A stretch of 64,000 nt of DNA from Nitrosomonadaceae bacterium (lineage in GTDB: Bacteria > Pseudomonadota > Gammaproteobacteria > Burkholderiales > Nitrosomonadaceae), in NCBI GenBank assembly GCA_919902515.1, contig CAKKRD010000014.1, positions 1 to 64,000 on the forward strand, in the 5' to 3' direction. The notes beneath the pieces are model-generated. The model saw only the letters and a list, made by a program, of their open reading frames with translations. It searched no databases and was not told the origin of the DNA. Of the stretch, positions 20,221 through 30,647 are shown in pieces (the stretch's first letter is position 1; every line of letters begins with the position of its first letter). The position numbers were made by a program, and so were the translations under genes.

Positions 20221-21459
20221 TCAACTGCGATAGCCCGCATTGATCTTCACATAATCATAGGAAAAATCGCAGGTCCATACCGTCGTTGACTCCGGTCCCC
20301 GATTGAGCACAACCCGCACGGTAATTTCAGCTTGCTGCATCACCCGCTGGCCGTCCTGCTCAAGATAGCTTTGCGCCCTGCCGCCATTTTCTGCAACCAG
20401 CACGTCATCGAGATAGAGTTGCAGCTTGCTTACATCAAGATCATTGATGCCCGCGTAACCGATGGCTGCGAGTATCCGGCCCAGATTCGGGTCGGAGGCG
20501 AAGAAAGCGGTTTTTACCAGCGGCGAGTGGGCAATGGCGTATGCGGCCCTGGCGCATTCATCCTGGGTTTTCCCACCTTCAACCTGCACCGTAATGAACT
20601 TGGTGGCACCTTCACCGTCGCGCACAATGGCCTGCGCAAGCTGCACCGCCACTTCCGTCATCGCCTGTTGCAATGCGCTGAATTCGGCGCTGCCCTTGTC
20701 TGCGATTTCCGCATGGCCGGCGCGGCCGGTTGCAATCAGAATGAAAGCGTCATTGGTCGAGGTATCACCATCTACCGTGATGCGATTGAATGAGTGATCC
20801 GCCGCATGCCGCACCATCTGCTGTAACAGCGGCAAACTCACAACCGCATCGGTCGCCACATAGCCCAACATGGTTGCCATGTTGGGATGTATCATGCCGG
20901 AACCTTTGGCAATCCCGGTAATGGTCACGGTGGTGCCGTTGAGTGAAATCTGCTTCGATACCGCCTTGGGCACGATATCGGTGGTCATGATCGCTTCGGC
21001 CGCAGCAAACCAGTTGTCCGGTTTGAGATTGGCCAGCGCAATGGGTAAACCTGCAACAATCTTCTCCAGCGGCAGCGGTTCCATAATGACACCGGTGGAG
21101 AACGGCAGTACCTGCCGCACATCACAGCCCAGCATGCTGGCCAGTTCGACACAGGTAGCGCGGGCGCAGGCAATTCCTTGTTCGCCGGTACCGGCATTGG
21201 CGTTGCCGGTATTGATCACCAGTGCGCGGATTGAGGATTTGAAATCGGGATGGGAGAGATGCTCTTGCGCCACTATCACCGGTGCAGCACAGAAGCGGTT
21301 TTGCGTAAACACGCCGGCAACCTGCGCACCTTCATCCAGCGCAATCACCAGCAAATCCTTGCGATTGGATTTTTTGATTCCCGCTGCAGCGATGCCGAGC
21401 GACACGCCTTTTATTGACAGCAATTGTTCGGCTAGGGGTGGGGTAATATTGACTGGCAT
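20221..21459 (-). CDS. argJ: bifunctional ornithine acetyltransferase / N-acetylglutamate synthase
   Basis: [29 protein letters not shown] self-cleavage region, [15 protein letters not shown]. Confidence 0.98.
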   Translation of the reverse strand: MPVNITPPLAEQLLSIKGVSLGIAAAGIKKSNRKDLLVIALDEGAQVAGVFTQNRFCAAPVIVAQEHLSHPDFKSSIRALVINTGNANAGTGEQGIACARATCVELASMLGCDVRQVLPFSTGVIMEPLPLEKIVAGLPIALANLKPDNWFAAAEAIMTTDIVPKAVSKQISLNGTTVTITGIAKGSGMIHPNMATMLGYVATDAVVSLPLLQQMVRHAADHSFNRITVDGDTSTNDAFILIATGRAGHAEIADKGSAEFSALQQAMTEVAVQLAQAIVRDGEGATKFITVQVEGGKTQDECARAAYAIAHSPLVKTAFFASDPNLGRILAAIGYAGINDLDVSKLQLYLDDVLVAENGGRAQSYLEQDGQRVMQQAEITVRVVLNRGPESTTVWTCDFSYDYVKINAGYRS

Positions 21460-21547
21460 GATGATCGCACTGTTAAAGATGCGTTATCCTAACTCATCTT
21501 CAGCATTACGCTTTCATATTTACCAGGATCGCGCAGATAGAATTTCC

Positions 21548-21563
21548 ATAATCAATTGATTAT
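21548..21563. promoter_or_regulatory. perfect 16-bp palindrome upstream of TusA-family gene (operator candidate)
   Basis: ataatcaattgattat, exactly self-complementary, about 38 bp upstream of the 21601 start codon. Confidence 0.4.
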
Positions 21564-21600
21564 TATGGGGCGTTGTTATTAACGAGCCGGGAGAAAAAGC

Positions 21601-21828
21601 ATGAATTTCGACAAGGAACTGGACGTGCGTGGCCTGGTTTGCCCGCTGCCGATCCTGCGTACCAAGAAATCCCTGGCAGACATGACCACCGGGCAGGTGC
21701 TGAAAATTGCTGCCACCGATCCCGGTGCGACCATTGATTTTCAGGTCTTTGCTGAACAGACGGGGAATGAACTGCTGTCCTTGTCGGAAACAACCGGAGA
21801 ATTCATATTTTACATGAAGAAGAAATGA
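21601..21828 (+). CDS. TusA-family sulfurtransferase
   Basis: ELDVRGLVCPLPILRTKKSLADMTTGQVLKIAATDPGA (CPxP motif). Confidence 0.9.
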   Translation: MNFDKELDVRGLVCPLPILRTKKSLADMTTGQVLKIAATDPGATIDFQVFAEQTGNELLSLSETTGEFIFYMKKK

Positions 21829-21932
21829 GTAATTTGATGCAATTGGGGTAAAGCTTTGGTCAGTACGGCCGATAACAAACACACCATGGATGCCGCCCCG
21901 GAAGAGTAGTCACTCGAATATTCACCCTACAT

Positions 21933-22973
21933 ATGAACGAATCCACTGCCAGCGTGCTGGAAATAGACGGGCAACATCTACTAGAATCCGTAATCAGGCT
22001 CACGGAGAAGCGGGATCAGGGTGCTCTTGAGCAATGCCTGATCGATACACTTCTGGAATTGGTCTCGGTAGATGAGATTCACTTATATGCAGCAGAGACG
22101 ACAATCGATGGTCTTTCTCTGAAGCCATTGGTACAAACATCAGCTACCTTATTAATCGCTTTCGATCCGAGCGAGGACGCCATGCGCTCCCTCGAACAGG
22201 ATCCAGAGGTAGTGCGAGCGGTAGATCTGCAGACATACGTCACCTGCGATCCAGATGCGACTGGTCGGCATCGCGTCATTTACCCCATCCGCAGCAGCCA
22301 GGAAACAATTGGCATACTTGTCGTGTTCACGCACAATACAAGCCCCGCGCATCACGAACTCACTTCCGCATTTATCCGGATTTACCGCAATCACATGCAA
22401 TTACTGCATGACAACAAGCACGACATACTCACCGGCCTTCTCAATCGGAAGGAATTCGATGCCGAGATCATGGAACTCATGGCTGCTTGCTATGGTGATT
22501 CTCGCCGCGGTTCCGATATGGATTTCAAAGCTTGTCTCGCGATTATGGATATCGACCATTTCAAGCTGGTTAACGACAACCATGGTCATCTCTATGGCGA
22601 TGAGGTGCTGTTACTGTTTGCCCAGCTCGCAGAGCAAACGTTCCGCAGTGACGATTTATGCTTCCGCTTTGGTGGTGAGGAGTTTATTGTGGTATTGAAA
22701 CGTATCGACATCAAGCTTGCCATGCATGTACTGGAGAGGTTCCGCGCTATGGTGGAAGATTTCGCTTTTCCACAGGCAGGACGAATCACTGTCAGCATTG
22801 GGGTGGTCGAAATTCTTTCCCAGGAACTGCCGACCAGCATCATCGAACAGGCCGATCAGGCGCTGTATTATGCCAAAAGAAATGGGCGCAATCAGGTGTG
22901 GAGTTACGAGAAACTGGTTGAAATAGGCGCAGTAACAGGAGTTGAACATAGCAGCTCTGTAGAGCTATTTTAG
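21933..22973 (+). CDS. diguanylate cyclase (GGDEF) with GAF-like N-terminal domain
   Basis: DILTGLLNRKEFD, MDIDHFKLVNDNHGHLYGDE, FRFGGEEFIVVL. Confidence 0.92.
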   Translation: MNESTASVLEIDGQHLLESVIRLTEKRDQGALEQCLIDTLLELVSVDEIHLYAAETTIDGLSLKPLVQTSATLLIAFDPSEDAMRSLEQDPEVVRAVDLQTYVTCDPDATGRHRVIYPIRSSQETIGILVVFTHNTSPAHHELTSAFIRIYRNHMQLLHDNKHDILTGLLNRKEFDAEIMELMAACYGDSRRGSDMDFKACLAIMDIDHFKLVNDNHGHLYGDEVLLLFAQLAEQTFRSDDLCFRFGGEEFIVVLKRIDIKLAMHVLERFRAMVEDFAFPQAGRITVSIGVVEILSQELPTSIIEQADQALYYAKRNGRNQVWSYEKLVEIGAVTGVEHSSSVELF

Positions 22974-22996
22974 CAAGCTGACTGACGAAAAGGTAA

Positions 22997-23203
22997 ATGA
23001 ACAAAATCACTGAGCCAATGCCGGAATCCGAACGCGACAACCCGACTCCCAGTTGCTCGGAATGCGTTCACTACTTCATTACCTGGGACACGAGCTTTCC
23101 CTATGGTTGCCGGGCAATGGATTTCAAGAGTAAGCGCAGCCCGCATCTGGACGTTCTGGAATCTTCCGGCAATCCTTGTTTGATGTTCACATTGCGCAAG
23201 TGA
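22997..23203 (+). CDS. small cysteine-containing conserved-type protein
   Basis: 68 aa with CSECVHYFITWDTSFPYGCRAMDFKSKRSPHLDVLESSGNPCLMF; four Cys; cotranscribed position behind the GGDEF gene. Confidence 0.65.
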   Translation: MNKITEPMPESERDNPTPSCSECVHYFITWDTSFPYGCRAMDFKSKRSPHLDVLESSGNPCLMFTLRK

Positions 23204-23283
23204 CTTGCATTTCGAGGTAAGGTTTCGCTCGCTGAGCGTCGATTCAAACTCCAATCAGAAATTCATCAGAACGGACATTCGGA

Positions 23284-24234
23284 TTAAATCGCCGCACATG
23301 CATCAGCAGCGGCAGCCAGCTTGCGATAGCGCGCCAGCCACTGCAGCGGGATGGGGGACGCCGAGTCACCCCGCTTCGCCATATGCGCTGCAACGATGGC
23401 GCCGAGCATGATGGCGCGGCCGCAGTTGTCTCCCGCAGCGCGAATGTTGGCCTCGATTGCGCTACGGTAATCCGGCGCGTGCTGCGCGATATGGAAAACC
23501 ACCGGCAGACCCTCGGAAACATGGCAAGCCCTGCCGAAACGCGCCGCGACTACAACGCTATCCAATGTTGGCACAGCGAGCGCCTGCTCCAGTAGCGGTC
23601 TGAGAGTATTACCTGCAAATGGCAAGGCGCCAACCAATGCCTGCGCAATCGGTGTGCCGCGCAGCACTTCGAACAATGCAGCAGCGGAACATTGCGCGGC
23701 AGCAACTGCCAGCGCATTGTTGTTGGTGATGCGCACTACCTCCTCGACCCGCTCCATCAGCACTTCCAGCGTTTCGCTGTGGGTCACCACCACTGGCGGC
23801 AGCGCCGCCAGTGCGGCAAACTGGTCATCATCGGCACCGGATGCCGCCGGGAACGCAGTCGGCTCCAGCGGCAACAACGTGCGCAACGTCAGGCGGGTGG
23901 GTGAATCGACATAGCCGACGAACGCACCACCCGGCCCAAAGTGCCCGCGATATTCGATCTGGTACTCGGTACGCTTAAACTCGCCGTGCTTCGCCAGATG
24001 CTGGAGCATCAATAGGCACACTTCACCGTAACCGGTCGACTCTCCAGCCACCTTGCCGCCATGTGCGAAGTAACCTTTGGTGCCGGCATAATCGGCTGCG
24101 TCGGGTGACAAAAATACCAACCCTTTCTTCGCCTCAATTTCTGCAATGCGTACGGGGTCGTAAAGCCAGTGCAGGCCGAGCGTAGCAGAGTCGGCGACGA
24201 GTGCGCCAAGGATGGCAGCGGTGCCTGGATTCAT
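23284..24234 (-). CDS. ADP-ribosylglycohydrolase family protein
   Basis: GALVADSATLGLHWLYDP N-terminus, RAAGDNCGRAIMLGAIVAAHMAKRGDS C-terminal region. Confidence 0.88.
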   Translation of the reverse strand: MNPGTAAILGALVADSATLGLHWLYDPVRIAEIEAKKGLVFLSPDAADYAGTKGYFAHGGKVAGESTGYGEVCLLMLQHLAKHGEFKRTEYQIEYRGHFGPGGAFVGYVDSPTRLTLRTLLPLEPTAFPAASGADDDQFAALAALPPVVVTHSETLEVLMERVEEVVRITNNNALAVAAAQCSAAALFEVLRGTPIAQALVGALPFAGNTLRPLLEQALAVPTLDSVVVAARFGRACHVSEGLPVVFHIAQHAPDYRSAIEANIRAAGDNCGRAIMLGAIVAAHMAKRGDSASPIPLQWLARYRKLAAAADACAAI

Positions 24235-24258
24235 TTTTTGAGTAGCGCCGTAGCGAAA

Positions 24259-24438
24259 CTAAACTTCTTCATCGGCGGGCAGTTTGCGCGCCTCGTCTTC
24301 CAGCATCACCGGAATGCCATCCTTGATGAGAAAAGCCAGCCGATCTGCCTTGCAGATCAGTTCGTTTTCGGTTTTTTTGTACAGCAATGGACCCTTGCAC
24401 AGCGGGCATACCAGAATGTCGAGCAGTTTTGCATCCAT
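24259..24438 (-). CDS. Trm112 family protein (YcaR-like; 59 aa, not in supplied ORF list)
   Basis: [59 protein letters not shown]. Confidence 0.92.
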   Translation of the reverse strand: MDAKLLDILVCPLCKGPLLYKKTENELICKADRLAFLIKDGIPVMLEDEARKLPADEEV

Positions 24439-24531
24439 GGATTATTTCCTCAATTTATGAATTATCTGGGCCAGTCCAGTCCCAGTCTGCACTGACAATA
24501 CCCAATACTTCCTGGCCGACAAACTTGCTTG

Positions 24532-24954
24532 CTACTTGCTACCTCGGGTTTCAGTCGTGAAGGTGATGCGATTGTACCCCGCCAGACGCGCGGCCTCCAT
24601 GACTGCGATGACAGACTGATGCGTGGCACTGGCGTCGGCATTGATGACGATTATCGGATCGCTCTGGTCGCCCGCAGCGGCACGCAATTCCCCGCTGAGT
24701 CCTTCAGCACTGGAATATTTAATGGGTGTACGGTTGATCACATAGCTGCCGGCGGCACTGACCGAAACATCTATGGTGTTGGGGCGTTCAGCGGGTCTGT
24801 CCGCAGTTGCTTGCGGCAAACTGATTTCCAGTTCGGAAAATTTCGAGTAGGTGGTGGTGATCATCAGGAAAATCAGAATCACCAGCAATACGTCAATCAT
24901 CGGAATCAGGTTGATTTCCGGATCTTCTTTTGGTCTGCCACGCTGGAAATTCAT
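24532..24954 (-). CDS. exbD: biopolymer transporter ExbD/TolR family
   Basis: PEINLIPMIDVLLVILIFLMITTTYSKFSELEISLPQA. Confidence 0.93.
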   Translation of the reverse strand: MNFQRGRPKEDPEINLIPMIDVLLVILIFLMITTTYSKFSELEISLPQATADRPAERPNTIDVSVSAAGSYVINRTPIKYSSAEGLSGELRAAAGDQSDPIIVINADASATHQSVIAVMEAARLAGYNRITFTTETRGSK

Positions 24955-25016
24955 GGAGTGATTTAATCGTACAGTGAAAGATGAACAATAAACGGAGAAC
25001 AGCTTGTACTATCGAA

Positions 25017-25631
25017 TCAACTTTTCCGCTCGCCGTGGACAGTCTCCACCAGTTTCAGTGCCTGCAATTCCATTTCCACCACCAGCGAGTCCACTTTGGC
25101 ACGGAAATGACGGTAAAAAATCATGCTGGGAATCGCTACCAGGATGCCGAACGCAGCATTGTAGAGCGCCACAGAAATGCCGTGGGCGAGCTGAGCCGGA
25201 TTGCCGCCACCACCAGCAGGAGAATTCGAGCCGAAAATTTCGATCATCCCGACCAGGGTTCCGAACAAACCCATTAGCGGGCTTAAGGAAGCGATCGTAC
25301 CCAGGGTGGTGAGATAACGCTCAAGGTCATGGGCGACAGCGCGTCCGGCTTCCTCGATCGACTCTTTCATGATTTCGCGCGTACTTTTGTCGTTCCTCAA
25401 ACCCGCCGCGAGAATCTGCCCGAGGGGGGAGTGCTGGTGCAGGCGTGCAAGCATCTCTGCGCTCACACCACTTTTCCGGTACTCCTGTATCACTCTGGGC
25501 AGCAGGTCTCTGGGTGTCACTATGCTTGGGCGCAAAGCCCACACGCGTTCACCGATAATACCAACAGCGACGATGGAAGCTAGAATAATCGGCCAGACTG
25601 GCCAGCCGGCAGCTTGAATCAAAGCGAACAT
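25017..25631 (-). CDS. exbB: MotA/TolQ/ExbB proton channel family protein
   Basis: LTTLGTIASLSPLMGLFGTLVGMIEIFG, AFGILVAIPSMIFYRHFRAKVD. Confidence 0.93.
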   Translation of the reverse strand: MFALIQAAGWPVWPIILASIVAVGIIGERVWALRPSIVTPRDLLPRVIQEYRKSGVSAEMLARLHQHSPLGQILAAGLRNDKSTREIMKESIEEAGRAVAHDLERYLTTLGTIASLSPLMGLFGTLVGMIEIFGSNSPAGGGGNPAQLAHGISVALYNAAFGILVAIPSMIFYRHFRAKVDSLVVEMELQALKLVETVHGERKS

Positions 25632-25742
25632 GCAATAATCTCCTCGGTAGCTCTGATGCCAAATCAGAGCCGTAATGTATCTTGCCCCTGTGTTTTCAGC
25701 AAGGACGAGGAATAATTTTCGTTTGGAAACAGGATATTTTTC

Positions 25743-25777
25743 TTTTCCACAGTTACTGTGGATAAGTTTGTGGACAA
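25743..25777. promoter_or_regulatory. cluster of three DnaA-box-like 9-mers
   Basis: TTTTCCACA (25743), TGTGGATAA (25757), TGTGGACAA (25769) in 35 bp, followed by AT-rich sequence at about 25810-25875. Confidence 0.5.
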
Positions 25778-25958
25778 TCTGCGAATTGACTGGTTAAGTC
25801 ACCCTCCCATAACAATATTTTCTGATGCGCTTAATTTTTAAACTTAAAATTATTCCTTATTAAACATATAGTTACATGCACACTCAGGATGCGCGCGGGT
25901 TTGCCCGTTGCAATTATGCAATCTACGTTACCAATGTGGATTACTGTAGAATGTCAAG

Positions 25959-27302
25959 ATGAATTTTCTTCACGAAACAGAGAGTTCCCGCGCAGTTTTG
26001 AGCGTGAGCGAATTAAACCATAGCGCCAAGGAGTTGCTGGAACATGCTTTCCCGTTACTGTGGGTTTGCGGCGAAATTTCCAATCTCAAATGTTATGGCT
26101 CCGGCCATTGGTATTTCTCCCTCAAGGACGAAAATGCCCAGGTACGCTGCGTCATGTTCCGTCACAAGAACCAGTATCTGGACTGGCAACCCAAGGATGG
26201 CATGCAGGTGGAAGTGCGCGCACTGGTGACGCTATACGAAGCACGTGGGGATTTTCAACTGAGTGTCGAAACCATCCGCCGAGCCGGGTTGGGCGCATTG
26301 TTTGAGGCGTTTGGGCAACTTAAGGCCAAACTGGAAAAAGAGGGGTTGTTTGAGTCCGCCCGCAAAAAACCGCTGCCACCCTTTCCGCAACAGATCGGCA
26401 TCATCACCTCTCCCGCCGCTGCCGCACTGCACGACGTACTATCCACCTTGCAACGCCGCATGCCCTCCCTGCCGGTGGTCATTTATCCCACACCCGTACA
26501 GGGCGATGGCGCCGCGCTAAAAATAGCCGGGGCCATACAAATTGCTGCAACACGTGCCGAGTGTGCGGTACTGATACTATGCCGCGGCGGCGGCAGCATC
26601 GAAGACTTGTGGGCATTCAATGAGGAGATTGTGGCGCGGGCAATCGCTGCCTGCTCCATTCCCATCACTTGCGGTGTGGGCCACGAAACCGACTTTACCA
26701 TCGCTGATTTTGTCGCTGACGCGCGCGCGCCTACACCTACCGGCGCGGCGCAACTCGCCTGCCCGGACCGTGAAGAGCTGCTGCAGCGCATGGCAAACCT
26801 GTGCGTCCGCATGCAACGCATGATGCAGCGCGGGATCGAAAGCCGCATGCAGGAAACCGACATACTCGCGCGCCGCCTGATACATCCTGGCGAGCAAATC
26901 CGTAATCAGTTCATCCATCTGCAGCATTTGCGCGAACGGCTCGCCGGTGTCTGGCTGCGATATTCTGAAAGCAGGCACTGGCGTTTGCGCGAACTGAGTC
27001 AGCGCTTTGCTGCTGCCCACCCCGACATTTCCCGTCTGATCGAACAACAGCATGAATTGGGTGTGCGCTTGCGCCGCGCCGTTGCCCACCGTAACGAGAC
27101 ACTTGCAATGATTCTGCAGCGCCAGCAAGCGCATCTCGCCCACCTTAACCCGCAATCCGTGCTGGAGCGCGGCTACAGCATCGCTTATGCCGCAGACGGC
27201 ACAATACTGCGTGACAGCAACCAGGTCAGCATCGGTGATAATATCCGGGTAACCTTCGCCAAAGGCTGGAGCAAGGCGAGCATCTCGGAGAAAAGCAAAT
27301 AG
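25959..27302 (+). CDS. xseA: exodeoxyribonuclease VII large subunit
   Basis: LSVSELNHSAKELLEHAFPLLWVCGEISNLKCYGSGHWYFSLKDENAQVRCVMF, CRGGGSIEDLWAFNEE. Confidence 0.97.
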   Translation: MNFLHETESSRAVLSVSELNHSAKELLEHAFPLLWVCGEISNLKCYGSGHWYFSLKDENAQVRCVMFRHKNQYLDWQPKDGMQVEVRALVTLYEARGDFQLSVETIRRAGLGALFEAFGQLKAKLEKEGLFESARKKPLPPFPQQIGIITSPAAAALHDVLSTLQRRMPSLPVVIYPTPVQGDGAALKIAGAIQIAATRAECAVLILCRGGGSIEDLWAFNEEIVARAIAACSIPITCGVGHETDFTIADFVADARAPTPTGAAQLACPDREELLQRMANLCVRMQRMMQRGIESRMQETDILARRLIHPGEQIRNQFIHLQHLRERLAGVWLRYSESRHWRLRELSQRFAAAHPDISRLIEQQHELGVRLRRAVAHRNETLAMILQRQQAHLAHLNPQSVLERGYSIAYAADGTILRDSNQVSIGDNIRVTFAKGWSKASISEKSK

Positions 27303-27462
27303 ATATGCCGAATTATGCGGCAACCCTGATAAACTCGCAGATGATGTAAACCTGCCGAGGGTAGCAACACAGACTGACTGTTCGCGTCAATTCACGGCGC
27401 CCCCGGCACCATTTTTCACCCGAATCACCAGCGTCGCCTCTATTCATCTAGGATATTTCCCC

Positions 27463-27837
27463 ATGCCAAGAACCTTTCTCATGCTCGGCGCCATCAACGC
27501 ATTCCTGTGCGTTGCTTTCGGTGCCTTTGGCGCGCATGGCCTGAAACAGAGACTCTCCGTCGACATGCTTGCGGTATATCAGACCGGCGTACAGTACCAT
27601 TTCTATCATGCGCTGGGCTTGATCGTGGTCGGCTTGGTGTTGTTGCACCTTCCCAAATCCAGGCCTGTCGTGCTGTCAGGCTGGCTGATGCTCACAGGAA
27701 TCGTGCTGTTTTCCATCAGTCTTTATGCGCTGAGTCTGACGGGAATACGCGGACTCGGCATGGTTACGCCATTCGGCGGTGTGGCTTTTCTGAGTGCGTG
27801 GGCGCTGCTTGCCTATGGAGTATGGACTGCAAAATAA
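27463..27837 (+). CDS. DUF423 family membrane protein
   Basis: Small 4-TM protein: FGAFGAHGLKQRLS...YQTGVQYHFYHALGL...TPFGGVAFLSAWALLAYGVW. Confidence 0.88.
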   Translation: MPRTFLMLGAINAFLCVAFGAFGAHGLKQRLSVDMLAVYQTGVQYHFYHALGLIVVGLVLLHLPKSRPVVLSGWLMLTGIVLFSISLYALSLTGIRGLGMVTPFGGVAFLSAWALLAYGVWTAK

Positions 27838-27879
27838 ACCACTCGGCAGCGCAATTGGCAATGTTGTAGCATCGCTATC

Positions 27880-29067
27880 ATGACACTCCACCATTTTTTC
27901 TCCCCTTGTCCGCGCGGACTGGAGTCCGTACTCGTCACCGAACTGGAACAACTCGGCGCGTCTTGCATGCAGGCACGCGACGGCGGCGTGCAATTTCAGG
28001 GTGACTGGAACATCTGCTACCGTACCAATCTGCAAAGCCGCATTGCCAGCCGTGTTCTGTGGCAGATTGCGAGCCAGTCCTACACGGGCGAGGCCGATAT
28101 TTACAAAACAACGCATGCATTACCCTGGAACGAGTGGTTTACCCCGGCGCTCACTATCCGCGTCAACGTGGCGGCAATCAAATGCCCGTTGCGCAGTCTC
28201 GATTTTGTCACGCTCAAAATCAAGGATGCAGTGTGCGACAAGTTCCGCGAAATCACCGGCAACCGTCCCAGTGTAGACACGACGCAACCGGATATCCGCA
28301 TACACGGCTTTCTCGATGCGCGGAAATTTACCTTGTATCTGGATACCTCCGGCGATGCCTTGTTCAAACGGGGCTTAAGGAAAGCTGCTGGGCAGGCGCC
28401 GTTGCGAGAAAATCTTGCCGCCGGCATTTTGCGTCTGGCTGGCTGGCAACCGGGTGTTCCATTGCTCGACCCGATGTGCGGCAGCGGCACATTCCTGCTG
28501 GAAGCAGCACAAATGGCGTTGAATATTGCGCCCGGATCGGGACGCAGCTTTGCTTTCGAGAAACTCAAGCAATTCGATCGCACATTGTGGCATAAGCTGA
28601 AGCAAGAGGCAGTAGCGCAGCAAAGACCGCAAACCCCTCAGCCGATCTTCGGCAGCGATTTGTACGGCGATGCTCTGGCTGACGCTCGCGCCAATCTGTC
28701 TGCAGCGGGATTCTCCGAAGTGGTTGAGCTGAAACAGGCGAATGTGCTGGAGATTTCCGCACCTGCGCCGACTGGCATACTTGTCACCAACCCGCCCTAC
28801 GGAGTGCGTATAGGCGAACAGCAACAACTTGCAGAACTTTATCCGAAACTGGGGGATGCGCTGAAGAAGAAATTCAGCGGCTGGAATGCCTATATTTTCA
28901 CTGCCGATCCGCTGTTGCCAAAATTAATCCGCTTGACTGCCTCACGCCGCACCCCTTTGTTCAACGGCGCGCTCGAATGCCGTTTGCTGGAATACAGAAT
29001 GGTGGCGGGCGGAATGCGAAAAGTACCGGCAATTGACGCCAAGCAGCAGCCGGATGACTTCCCCTGA
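27880..29067 (+). CDS. THUMP-domain class I RNA methyltransferase (RlmL/RlmK N-terminal type)
   Basis: THUMP region followed by LLDPMCGSGTFLLEAAQMA and VTNPPYGVRIGEQ. Confidence 0.92.
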   Translation: MTLHHFFSPCPRGLESVLVTELEQLGASCMQARDGGVQFQGDWNICYRTNLQSRIASRVLWQIASQSYTGEADIYKTTHALPWNEWFTPALTIRVNVAAIKCPLRSLDFVTLKIKDAVCDKFREITGNRPSVDTTQPDIRIHGFLDARKFTLYLDTSGDALFKRGLRKAAGQAPLRENLAAGILRLAGWQPGVPLLDPMCGSGTFLLEAAQMALNIAPGSGRSFAFEKLKQFDRTLWHKLKQEAVAQQRPQTPQPIFGSDLYGDALADARANLSAAGFSEVVELKQANVLEISAPAPTGILVTNPPYGVRIGEQQQLAELYPKLGDALKKKFSGWNAYIFTADPLLPKLIRLTASRRTPLFNGALECRLLEYRMVAGGMRKVPAIDAKQQPDDFP

Positions 29068-29083
29068 CAGTCAAAACTAATCG

Positions 29084-29578
29084 ATGAAGCCAGGAATAAG
29101 GGTCATTTTCCTGTTGATTTTTCTGGGCTGCGCCAGCGCGCTTGGTTATGCCCTGTATCTGCAACTGGTAAGGCATCTGCTGCCCTGCCCGCTCTGCGTC
29201 GTGCAACGAGTCGCTTACTGGCTGGTGGGTTTAATCGCCTTGCTGGCATTTCTCCACAATCCGCGTGCGGCAGGGCGCCGACTGTACAGCGGCCTGATGG
29301 CGGTGTTTGCGTTTGCCGGGGCGGTCGTCGCGCTGCGTCATGCCTGGTTGGTACGCTATCCCGAAGCATTCGAATGTGGCATCAGCCCGGAAGAAAAATT
29401 CCTCAATGCCTTGCCGATCGCCAAATGGTGGCCCCGCATGTTCGAGGCAAATGGGGATTGCGCTGATTCGACGTGGGAATTCATGTCACTCACTATTCCG
29501 GACTGGTCGACCATTTTGTTCGTAACCTTTGGCAGCCTGGCAGGCTATGCTTTCTTTGCCAGGCGCAATCGACGCTGA
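29084..29578 (+). CDS. dsbB: disulfide bond formation protein B
   Basis: LLPCPLCVVQRVAYW (CxxC-type), second Cys pair ECGIS...NGDCADSTWEFMSLTIPDWS. Confidence 0.92.
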   Translation: MKPGIRVIFLLIFLGCASALGYALYLQLVRHLLPCPLCVVQRVAYWLVGLIALLAFLHNPRAAGRRLYSGLMAVFAFAGAVVALRHAWLVRYPEAFECGISPEEKFLNALPIAKWWPRMFEANGDCADSTWEFMSLTIPDWSTILFVTFGSLAGYAFFARRNRR

Positions 29579-29611
29579 GTTGATGCTGTTTCATTTTGCT
29601 TCGAGGGTGAT

Positions 29612-29731
29612 ATGCAAGACGGAAACGCGGAACCGAAAGCAGAAAGGTCTGGTCGTGGAAGAAATAAGCTGGCGCGATCTGCCGCCCTACTTGAAAAACT
29701 GAACTTGCAGCCCAATAATTTGTTCCAATAG
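29612..29731 (+). CDS. putative small ORF (39 aa)
   Basis: gagggtgatATG with SD-like sequence; [39 protein letters not shown]. Confidence 0.3.
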   Translation: MQDGNAEPKAERSGRGRNKLARSAALLEKLNLQPNNLFQ

Positions 29732-29765
29732 ACTGTTTTCTGCGGAGCTTAACGGAGTCACATCA

Positions 29766-30647
29766 ATGAAACGTATTTTCCTGTTCATGGTTACCAATCT
29801 GGCGATCCTGCTCGTGCTGAGCATTACATTGCGGTTATTGGGTGTAGACCGCATCCTGGATGCCGAGGGCGGCGGGATAGATTTCAATTCCCTGCTGATT
29901 ATGGCAGCAGTGATTGGTTTTGGCGGTTCACTGGTTTCGCTTGCCATGTCCAAGTGGAGCGCGAAGCGTATGGTCGGCGCAGTGGTAATCGAGCAGCCAT
30001 CCGACCCGACTGAACGCTGGCTGCTGGAAACAGTGCAGCGTCAGGCTGAACTCGCTGGCATCGGCATGCCGGAAGTGGCGATCTATGACGCGCCCGACGT
30101 GAACGCCTTTGCCACTGGCATGAACCGCAACGATGCGCTGGTGGCAGTAAGCACCGGTCTGCTGCAAAACATGCGCAAGGACGAAATCGAAGGCGTGCTG
30201 GCGCACGAAATAAGCCATGTAGCCAATGGTGACATGGTGACGCTTGCGCTGATTCAGGGCGTGGTTAATACCTTCGTTATTTTTCTGTCGAGAATAATCG
30301 GCCATACGGTGGATCGGGTCATATTCAAAACCGAACGTGGCCACGGGCCGGCTTTCATGATTACCAGTATTGTGGCGCAAATGGTGCTGGGCGTTCTTGC
30401 CAGCATGATCGTCATGTGGTTCAGCCGCCAGCGTGAATTCCGCGCTGATGCGGGCGGCGCACAACTGGCGGGGCGCAACAAAATGATCGCCGCGCTGGAG
30501 CGCCTGAAACAGCAGCATGAGCCATCGCAGTTACCGGACAAGATCGCGGCGTTCGGCATTTCCGGCAAAAGTGACGGTATCAGAAGCTTATTCATGTCAC
30601 ATCCGCCGCTCGAGATGCGTATTGCCGCATTGCGTGCAGCGGCCTGA
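29766..30647 (+). CDS. htpX: zinc metalloprotease HtpX
   Basis: [46 protein letters not shown]. Confidence 0.97.
   Translation: MKRIFLFMVTNLAILLVLSITLRLLGVDRILDAEGGGIDFNSLLIMAAVIGFGGSLVSLAMSKWSAKRMVGAVVIEQPSDPTERWLLETVQRQAELAGIGMPEVAIYDAPDVNAFATGMNRNDALVAVSTGLLQNMRKDEIEGVLAHEISHVANGDMVTLALIQGVVNTFVIFLSRIIGHTVDRVIFKTERGHGPAFMITSIVAQMVLGVLASMIVMWFSRQREFRADAGGAQLAGRNKMIAALERLKQQHEPSQLPDKIAAFGISGKSDGIRSLFMSHPPLEMRIAALRAAA

Noticed and set aside
25743-25880. Chromosomal replication origin
   Set aside because: Only three imperfectly matched boxes, and no dnaA, dnaN or gyrB nearby; reported only as a DnaA-box-like cluster.
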